A DNA stretch of 64,000 nucleotides from Tetracentron sinense (taxonomy: Eukaryota; Streptophyta; Magnoliopsida; Trochodendrales; Trochodendraceae): assembly GCA_015143295.1 (NCBI GenBank), contig CM026565.1, positions 11,778,041-11,842,040 on the forward strand, in the 5' to 3' direction. A program made the translations under genes and the position numbers. Below are positions 55,946 to 64,000 of this stretch, piece after piece (positions within the stretch are counted from its first letter, which is position 1; the number at the start of each line of letters is the position of its first letter). The notes below the pieces were generated by a model that saw nothing but the letters and a program-made list of their open reading frames with translations, did no database searches and was not told the origin of the DNA.

Positions 55946-57836
55946 ACCTACAAACATTAAAAATATATTATGTAACACTTTACAAAATGTTAATAATTTA
56001 AATACAATTCAGTCTAAATTAATGTTTATTGCATATAACTAGCGCGTGCAATGCACGTGAATATACAATCCTAATGATTATAAAATATTAGAGAATAGAG
56101 AAAAATGACAAATTAATTGGTATATGAACTCGCGAGGAAAAAAAGAATTGAAATCTATTCTAGTACATAATGACATACGAAACATAAACATCAATGGCAC
56201 CAATAGGTAAAAATAAGATAATAAATTTGAAGATTATGAACATATTTTTATGTAATATGGAAGAGAGAGAAGAACATTAGCACAGTTAATTGTCCATCAA
56301 TGCAAATCCTTGTGAACAGTTCAATGAAATCTCTGAAAATATACATTTGCAAGTTAATCATCATAATATGTGCAGGTATATTTAGTTAGATAAATACTAG
56401 CAAAGATCCCGTGTGATGCACAGGTGTGAGATAAATAAAGAAAAGAAAATAATAGATTGCACAAAAATTATTAGGAAACTTGAACTTAAATTTTTTTTTT
56501 TTTTGAAATGAAACATTTTTAATAAATTATTTAAGTTATATGTCTATAATATATGTATACATACACAAGAAATTTGGATACCCAATAAGTATGATGATAT
56601 ATTTGTACGTAGTCTCATCAAATAGTAATGAAAATCTAGAACGTTGTCACAATACAATCACTGTATGATGGAAGGAGAAGAAACCTTGGTCTTATGTGGT
56701 TAACCCCCTAGGGGTAACCAATCTAACCAGGGTTTTGAGGGAAAAAAAAATTAATTTTATTAAGCTTAAACATGGCTAAAAAGTGTTAAAAGGGACAGGG
56801 ACACTGCGATCAGCTTAGAAGAGGACCCTGCGGTCCTCTTCCTAAGACTCTTTTGGATACTAGCCAGCATAAATGGACTGCGGGTTGATATTCTAAATGG
56901 AACATAACATTTGTTTGGAACATAACATTTGTTTGGAACATAACATTTGTTTTCAGGCCTGTCAAAAAAAAAAATCAATATCAAAGATTCTCACGTAGAG
57001 GCTCAAGAACCTCAATTGTATATTATCTAGCCTTCTGTATTTCACTAAGTTAGATCAATTATTTTCCTATTGGTGGGTTTTTTCTAATAGCATGTACCTC
57101 TCTGCCGCATCTTAACACTAAATTTAATTTATGGTGTATGGACTTTATGGGCTGCAAACACATAGGAAGATGTGTTTATTTTCCTATTGGTGGGTGAATC
57201 ATAACCACGGTTAAGGGATTTCAAAAGGGACACATGACCACCTCAAGAGGTGATAACCGGATTTAGTAAATCCGGTTATCATCGTATAGAGGATTTGACT
57301 CCAAAAAACAAAAGGATGGGTTCACTTTAGTGGTAATTTTCTGACCCAGCCCGTCAATGCTCACTAGTTTTCACAGTTAAAATTTAGGTTTTAGACCCGT
57401 CTGTTAGGTTAGCTTTCCCAAACCATTCACCATTCATGATTGGGTTGGGTTTGGATGGGGCTCCCTAGTCCTGAAACTGACATGTCAAAATACCTAATCA
57501 ATTTATCAAATAAAGTATATAATAAATATATTTATTAAACATTAATTTTGTAATTAAAAATATAATTTTTTTATTTAATATTATTCCCTAATTCAACACA
57601 TTAGGTATCTTCCTAACTATTGAAGCACTAGTAGCTAACTAACTCAGTAACTCTAGTTCCCTATATTTCTATCACACAATTTCATTTTATTCTCGTTTTT
57701 CTTGTATATCGTGTTTTTGGACAAGAAAAAAAAAACTCTCAAATGTTAAAAGATTTTGTATCAGCATTAAACCTCACCCTAGACTCGGTTTATCAAATAT
57801 ACCTAACATGTTTTTCATCGTGGAACATATATCTAG
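55946..57836. other. CACTA interior, long non-coding A/T-rich region
   Basis: Nearly 1.9 kb, presumably introns or inserted debris. Notable parts: GCGTGCAATGCACG (about 56042), CCGTGTGATGCACAGG (about 56410), a triple 17-bp repeat GAACATAACATTTGTTT (56899-56952), and a 31-bp palindrome at 57251-57281. No coding content. Confidence 0.5.
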
Positions 57837-57959
57837 TCACAAATCAACACGTGCACAAAAGGCTATTATTATAAAGCCCATAAATATAAATATAAATATA
57901 AATATAAATAAATAATGCACATTAAGATAACAAATCAAACTTAAGTAGATAATTTGTAC

Positions 57960-58190
57960 CTGAGAAGTATTACAAAACTCCGAGGAATCCGGCATATGTC
58001 CCCCTTGAGTAGAAGATTGGCTTGATAATGCAGCCAATTTTTGATCTATGTCATCAAGTCTCAATTCAAGACTTTTACGTGCTCTCTTCTCCAGTTGAGC
58101 TATCTCCTTGTAAGGAGCTGAAGCATGAAGAGTAGTCTTAGAGACACCACTACCCATTCCCCTTACACGGCCCTTTCCATCACGACCACA
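57960..58190 (-). pseudogene. CACTA protein, middle exon
   Basis: The minus strand encodes VCGRDGKGRVRGMGSGVSKTTL ... AQLEKRARKSLELRLDDIDQKLAAL. The RVRGMGxGV motif and the following coiled coil are a hallmark of plant En/Spm transposase proteins (Transposase_24 type). It is preceded by the acceptor TACTCAG (58191-58197). Confidence 0.7.
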
Positions 58191-58274
58191 AACCTGAGTA
58201 CATAAGAAATTACTTTAAATGAGAATTTTAATGAGAACGAACACAATACAAGTAGAGTTCAAGGTATCACATAC

Positions 58275-58330
58275 CAGTGCAACAGGGTCATGGTCCAAAT
58301 CTGCCTGTCCCAATGACGGATCCATGCTAA
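58275..58330 (-). pseudogene. CACTA protein, upstream exon
   Basis: MDPSLGQADLDHDPVAL, then a donor GTATGTGATACC. The intron between here and 58190 (about 80 nt, GT...AG) joins ...ALVCGRD in frame. Confidence 0.6.
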
Positions 58331-58599
58331 TAATTTTTCTAATTTAATCCTACAAAATAAAATAATTATTAAAGACATAATAGAAAAACTTTTATTACTT
58401 GCTTATTGACATAAATGAATAACATTGAGATTTTGTTCTCACTATTTGTTGGCTCGAAGTGGAAGAAGGACAAGTACCATCTAAGTGGTGTGTGGTTGTG
58501 GCAAGTATAATCGTCAGGTTTAGGTACTCTACGGATATCATTTTTCTGTAAAAGAATAGATTAAGAATAAGTAGACGTTACTTATTAATGAGTAAATAA

Positions 58600-58830
58600 A
58601 TAGGAATTGTAGATTAGATATACCAACTCTTTCCGACAGTCCAGTGCTCCTCGTCTACCAGGCGTATGGGGTCGTCAGATTTATAGAGATTTCCAGTTTC
58701 GCGGCGAGACTGGTCATCCATATTAGATAGGTCAACCAAAACCCCACCAGATTCTCTCCTCACACGATCTGTCCGGTCTATTTCTCTTTCGCTCGAGTCC
58801 GTGGAAAATTTAATCTAATGCAACGAGTTC
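58600..58830 (-). pseudogene. CACTA protein, 5' exon (tentative)
   Basis: An open minus-strand stretch RVRRESGGVLVDLSNMDDQS ... NLYKSDDPIRLVDEEHWTVGK. It lies in the right place for the start of the En/Spm protein, but I do not recognise the motif with certainty. Confidence 0.4.
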
Positions 58831-58929
58831 ATGTTTACAATGCTTTCCACAGAGATGGCTTTCACTAACAGTGAGCTTTGTAAGGCTTATATGATGAACC
58901 AGCTAGGTTCCTATGTCAATTTGGATATG

Positions 58930-59580
58930 CTGGGACAAATGCCATTTATATTCTGAGCGGTACTTTCGCCCCATCTAGTCTATTCTGGTTACACCCTATA
59001 AATTATGGACTGGACAAAACCTAGTTTACAACTCTAAGGGTATGGGTTGTCCTGCACATGTTCGCAAACTCGAACCCACTAAGTTGGAATCTAGGACAGA
59101 GAAATAGAATTTTGTAAGATATCCAAAAGAAAATAAGGGTTTCTATTTTTACTCCAATGCAGAACAAAAATTAGTTGTTAAGCTTCATGCCACTTTCTTG
59201 GAGGGAAGAAAGGATCTCCTTTAGAAGTTGAATTTCATGAGATGAAAGACAACACAGCCAGTGTCCAACTGAACCTAATCATTCTATTAATGGATTCTCC
59301 TATTCTACTCCATTGAGAAGTTTCGAAAGAGTTTCTAGACCACCAGATAGATTCAGTATTACAATAATAAGGTTTATCTAATTACCCTGATGATGAGGCT
59401 ATGAATCCTAATACTTATCAAGAAGCTACATTAGATGTAGATGCATCTCAATGGAATAAGCCATGAATGCTGATATAGATTCCAAGTATGACAACGACGT
59501 TGGACTTTAGTAGATCCACCAGATGGTATAAGGCCAATTGGATGCAAATGGATTTACAAAAGGAAGAAGGGTGCCGATGG
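58930..59580 (+). pseudogene. Copia integrase end and RT, second copy
   Basis: As 22575-23224, but with roughly two dozen single-base indels that destroy every frame. CKWIYKRKKGADG is still readable at 59540-59580. Confidence 0.85.
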
Positions 59581-61910
59581 TGTAGCACCCCGGATTTTCT
59601 ATACTTAATGAATACCGTTTTCGTAGCTAATGGGCCTTCCTCATAGTTTAATTAATAAATAAGAGAGAAATCGGAAATTCCGAATGTCAGAAATGTGCAT
59701 TTCGAAAGACGAACCCAACGCAAGTTGAATCGTCGAAATCCGACGAGCGAGTCAAAGATATGGTCAAAACAGTCCAGACCTACAGAGCATCGATCGCTCG
59801 GTCCATTCACGATCGATCGGTCCAAAACCGATCGATCGGTAGCTATCGCACGGTCAAAGATTTGTATGGGAAATTTTCCAGAGAGTGAGTTTTTGACCGG
59901 TCGATCGGTCAATAACACCGATCGCTCGGTAGGCAACCGATCGATCGGTCCATAACAACCGATCGCTCGGTCTTCGCGTTTTTGCAGAAATTTCATTAAG
60001 GGCGTTTTCATCTTTGGGGGTTAAACCCTTTCCTATAAGGCTTTGCCTGAGCCTTAGGGTCTCATTCTCATCACTTAAGAGAAATTGAGAGATAGAGAGT
60101 GAGAAGAAGGGGGTTTCTAACCTAGGATTTCCATTGAGGAATGAATCAAAGGGGTGGACCATCCTAGGTCATCCTCAAGCTTGGATTGCTTCAAGTTCAA
60201 GGCTCAAGCTCGTGTGGGAGCCACTCTCCAAGCTAGGGAAGCACTCACTCACGTTTTTGAAAGGGGTTTCTTTCCCAACTCAAGTCCCCTTCAAGCAAAA
60301 GGCTTCCTCCTTCCAAATAGAGCTTCTATTTCAAGGTTTCTTCAAGATCAAGCCTTGATCTAAGGTTAGTACACCCTACTAACTTACCCTAGCAAAAATC
60401 TAGGTTTTCTATATAAAAATGTGATTCTTTATATTATGTTTTCCTCCTTATGAAATGTGTTATCCCCCATTAAATATAAACAAGATAATGGAGAAGGTGT
60501 GGATGTGTGGATGGAATGTTGGATGTGGCGATTGGATGCCGAGATGTATGTTGTGTGATGTGTGTGATGGAAATGGTGGATGGGTATTTTACCAATAATG
60601 AACTTACCTTGATGTTTGGATGGAAAATATGCGCTAAAAAGAACACGATGAATTATTAAGAAACATTGTATGTGTTGTGTTGACAAAATGCCTAAGATAT
60701 GAATAAATGATCTAAAGGAAGAATATGGAAATGGGTTTTATACATGCGTTCTTATAAACGATAAATTGATCAAAATGTTATGCAAACTACTTATGTTACC
60801 TATGTTCATATCATGAATTGAATTGTCATGTCATATCTTGGTTATTCCCATTATCATGATTGTCACTATGGACACGTACACGAGCACGCATGAGAGCATG
60901 AACCGAGATTCCAAGAGCATGTGTATATAATAAACACAAGTGCATTGCATATCAAGGAGGTTGGTAGCCCAGGGACATTCGGGTACTAACCTCTGGCTCA
61001 CAAGTGCATTGCATATCAAGGAGGTTGGTAGCCCAGGGACATTCGGGTACTAATCTCTGGCTCACAAGTGCATTGCATATCAAGGAGGTTGGTAGCCCAG
61101 GGACATTCGAGTACTAACCTCTGGCTTACAAGTGCATTGCATATCAAGGAGGTTGGCAGCCCAGGGAGATTCGGGTGCTAGCCTCTGGCTCACAAGTTAC
61201 GAGATGGAGGTTTACAAGATGATGATCATGCATTCATGCATGCACGCATACATGATTTCTACGAGGCATACCGGGACATGACATGGGTTTTCAAGCATGA
61301 TTTTTGTCGGCGTTTTCGCATTCATGTACGCACGTCAGGATGCTTGTATTGTATCATGCCTTATACTGTTTCCTTTGTGATGTTTCTATTACTGCTTGTA
61401 TGATATTACTATTGTGTGTTTTATTATTGTTATGGTCTGCTAGTAGCTTGTACTCGCTGAGTATTCCATGCTCAACCGTACTTTCATGTCGGCAGGTACT
61501 GAGGAAGCCCTCGACCTAGAGCCTTGGGTCGAGGAAGAGTATATAGAGGAGAGAGAGCCGGCTATTCCATTACAGTCTCAGGCGGACCGAGACCTCGATG
61601 CGTGGCCATACCTCGACTACTGTTGAGGGGAGAGTATGAGAGGGTCTTGTGTATTTTGATGTTTTGATAGGTGGGCCTGTCCACCTTAGACTTAGACATG
61701 TCTTGTATTTATGTTAACTTGGAATACTATTTTGGATCATTAGAAGAAATGAAAATTTGTTTACGCTTCCGCATATATGATAGCTTCCGCACTCTGATTA
61801 TCGTTGTTAGTACTGTATTTTATCTTGTGCATTACAGGATGGTTTGATAGGTACGTAGTGTGACACCTAAAATATCCCTAAACTCCTAGGGGGTACATCG
61901 GGGTGTTACA
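59581..61910 (+). mobile_element. Solo LTR C2 (copy of C1)
   Basis: 2330 bp, the same element in the same site as 23225-25561, with GATGG on both sides (59576-59580 and 61911-61915). Palindrome cluster 59790-59975, minisatellite 60935-61190 (4 units). Confidence 0.9.
61486..61626 (+). CDS. Conserved LTR mini-ORF, family C, second copy
   Basis: Identical 47-codon frame to 25137-25277. As part of the duplication it is not independent evidence for conservation. Confidence 0.5.
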   Translation: MSAGTEEALDLEPWVEEEYIEEREPAIPLQSQADRDLDAWPYLDYC

Positions 61911-61915
61911 GATGG

Positions 61916-63670
61916 TAACGTGGAGACCTATAAAGCAAGACTTGTTGCAAAAGGTTATACTCAAATTCAAGGAGTTGATTATGAGGATACCTTTTCTCCA
62001 GTAGCTATGCTCAAATCCATTAGGATATTGCTAGATTATGGGTCTGTTTCTAATGGTATTGCCAAATTGGGAAGAATCAATTGACATCGAAAACCTAGAC
62101 ACTGGCTTAATGTGATCCTGCCTTTGGGCCCAACATCACATCTCCTTAAATAGGCAGATAGAAACTATCTTCTCCAATTTCACAGATCTCATCTTGTGAA
62201 TTCTTGAGCATTCGATATATTGTCTGATCTATAAAGGATGTTATACTCACGCTTTGACGTTATTGTATAGTATTTCTTATTCATGTGCCCACCAACCATG
62301 AACCGAATAAACACCTAGCGAAAGCTCACACTTTGGCGTTATTACTCATACTATTTGCTCATATAGTTTTCACCATGTTCACACATAAGTGAGAGGGATT
62401 GGGCCCGGATATGGCCTGTCAGCTTACTCACACTCCTCACTATAGGATCATATAGTGTGGTAGAAGATCATAATACTTAGGGACTTATCCCCAGTCTTAT
62501 ATACACATGATATATCAAGGGTAATTATTTCAACAGAATAATTAAACAAAATAAAACAGATATCATCTCATGATAAAATAAACAACAGTTATCATCTCAT
62601 GATAATAAAAATAATAATATACGAGATTAATCGCTATGGGTGAATAAATTAAAATGCAAGAGAATGAGATAAGAATAAAGGCTGCTCGTAAACTCCTTTG
62701 CGATCCCTTCCTTTATCATCTTATTGAGATCATCATCACAGCATCCTCCTTAACAGCATCTCCACCAATGCATGATAAAATAATGGCAATAGGGAAACCA
62801 GTATTCCATTCGCCCTTTTCAGGGAAACAGAAAGAATCTGCCCTTTATAGATTGCCAAAACCTACTACATATTAACTTCTAATATGAATGCATGAATGAA
62901 AAAAAATTCATCATAAAATATGACCCATAACTATAATCTCATATAAAATAGATGCTATATGGTGATGGAGTACTTTTTCTTATTTAAAAGGATTTAAAAT
63001 TTGATAACAATTATCAAATCGCTCGATAAAATCTATATCTTATATAGATCAAACCCCAGAAAAAATAAAACAATTATATTTTCCATAAAACAAATTTCAT
63101 AAAATTATTTTTAAAATATAAGATAGAATTTTCTTAAATTCTCTACAAAATTTTATTTCTTTCTCGAATGCAAGATCCTTTCATATAGATTGGTTCTACT
63201 ACTATCCAAGATTAGTTCTACTATTATCCAGGATTAAAATTAAAAATTAAGAGAATCGAAAATCCTAAATATGATCTCATCATAAATTAGGGTTTTATAA
63301 TTAATTTTTTGAATAAAATGTATTTATGGGAAAAATCATTTATTAATTATATTAAACAATTAATAAATATATATATTAAATGATCAAATCATTTAAAAGG
63401 AATTTCAAAATAAACTCTTTATTTCAAATATTAAATTATATCACATATAATGCTAGTTTTTAAAATTATTAAATTATCATTATCAAATCTCATTCAATAA
63501 TATAATAAAATAAATATTTATTTATTCCTCTCATGAATAAATAAAATAATAAAAACTATGAGCAATATTAAATAGATCTAAATTAAATTCATCTCATGAA
63601 TTAAATAATCCATTTAATTACCTTATTAAAATAAACAAAAATTACTCCCTAACCATGCTCTGATACCACT
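61916..63670. other. Copia RT fragment, leader and primer site, second copy
   Basis: Copy of 25567-27322: RT fragment to about 62040, A/T-rich leader, and the minus-strand primer site TGGTATCAGAGCATGG at 63654-63669. Confidence 0.85.
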
Positions 63671-64000
63671 TGTAAGGGAATCCGGATAAAAATTTATGCG
63701 GAAATTGGATCTCCTAGATCTCAACACCATAGAAAACATCAAATTCTATCTAAGAGTTTGAGTCATATCACCTCAGTGAATGGTGTTCACCGTTGAAGCT
63801 TAATCCACTCGAACTGTCAGAACTCTTTGTAGAGATTTCTCCAAAAAATACTAGAAGCTCGATCCTTGTTCTTCGCTATCCCCACGAAGCTTTAGAATCT
63901 CCTTTGGAATTGTTGAAGCAAGAGGAAGAAGATGGAGTAATGGTATAAACCTTTTATCACCATCACCTTAAGGTTCAAAACCCTAAAGTAGCAAAACCTG
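63671..64000 (-). repeat. Copia LTR, second copy (cut by window end)
   Basis: Matches 27323-27652. One change in the terminal G run (TGTAAGGG instead of TGTAGGGG). Confidence 0.88.

Larger units (their letters stand above)
55101..58922 (-). mobile_element. CACTA (En/Spm) DNA transposon, truncated
   Basis: The terminus CACTACGTCAAAATTCGGT starts at 55101 after AGT (possible 3-bp target duplication). It is followed by dense sub-terminal repeats. Minus-strand exons with plant En/Spm transposase-protein motifs follow. No matching right terminus is found before the sequence changes at about 58922, so one end is missing. Confidence 0.75.
58923..64000. repeat. Near-identical copy of 22563-27650
   Basis: From GGATATGCT onward the sequence repeats the copia integrase end, RT, the nested solo LTR with the same GATGG duplication, the RT fragment, the leader, the primer site and the beginning of the copia LTR. 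The offset is 36348-36360. From 58930 to about 60010 the copy carries many single-base deletions in homopolymers; after that it is almost identical. Confidence 0.92.

Noticed and set aside
57885-57915. ATAAAT tandem repeats
   Set aside because: Short simple repeat in an A/T-rich region, no further structure.

Overview
The window is plant nuclear DNA made almost entirely of nested transposable elements; I see no host gene. The evidence is LTR retrotransposons primed by initiator-tRNA-Met sites (TGGTATCAGAGC), Ty3/gypsy chromoviruses of the Tekay/Del type with a C-terminal chromodomain-like tail, a Sirevirus-type gag element, a Ty1/copia element, and an En/Spm (CACTA) DNA transposon with plant-type introns. 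The species cannot be named from this sequence; an angiosperm, probably a eudicot, is an inference.

Layout. An old minus-strand chromovirus ('element 0') runs through 1-513, 7289-10122 and 29573-29860. It is split by a Sirevirus-like gag-only element (element A, 514-7288, target duplication CTATT) and by a minus-strand copia element (10123-29572). The copia element is itself split by a gag-remnant gypsy element with 3-kb LTRs (element B, 10634-17885, duplication ATAAC) in its left LTR and by a solo chromovirus LTR (C1, 23225-25561, duplication GATGG) in its RT gene. Then follow a truncated LTR (C', 29861-31325), a truncated LTR of another family (G, 31326-32324), and a chimeric minus-strand chromovirus (32325 to about 41770) built from the 3' part of one element (E1) and the 5' part of another (E2). 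Next is a second, partial copy of element A (41990-44142 and 53937-54681), split by the best preserved element of the window, minus-strand chromovirus D (44143-53931, duplication GATAC). After an unassigned stretch comes a truncated CACTA transposon (55101 to about 58922). The last 5 kb (about 58923-64000) is a near copy of 22563-27650, including the same solo LTR at the same site.

How the parts work. The chromoviruses encode Gag with a zinc knuckle, then protease, reverse transcriptase, RNase H, integrase and a chromodomain-like tail. In three copies the gag and pol frames are separated by a 135-143 nt GT...AG intron, whose removal joins them in frame. Their LTRs share one architecture across five families: a conserved U3 block, a cluster of short palindromes (CGATCGATCG type), a TATA box, a minisatellite of hairpin-forming units, and a previously unlisted small reading frame of about 38-51 codons. 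That frame usually starts at ATG and has a conserved core (PFDxC...PWVEEEY) with mostly synonymous changes between families.

The most interesting signals are this LTR mini-ORF and the gag-pol intron. Others are the hairpin minisatellites, a 263-bp-arm palindrome in the gag of element D, an inversion inside the copia element, and the suspicious terminal duplication with homopolymer-length differences that may be an assembly artefact.
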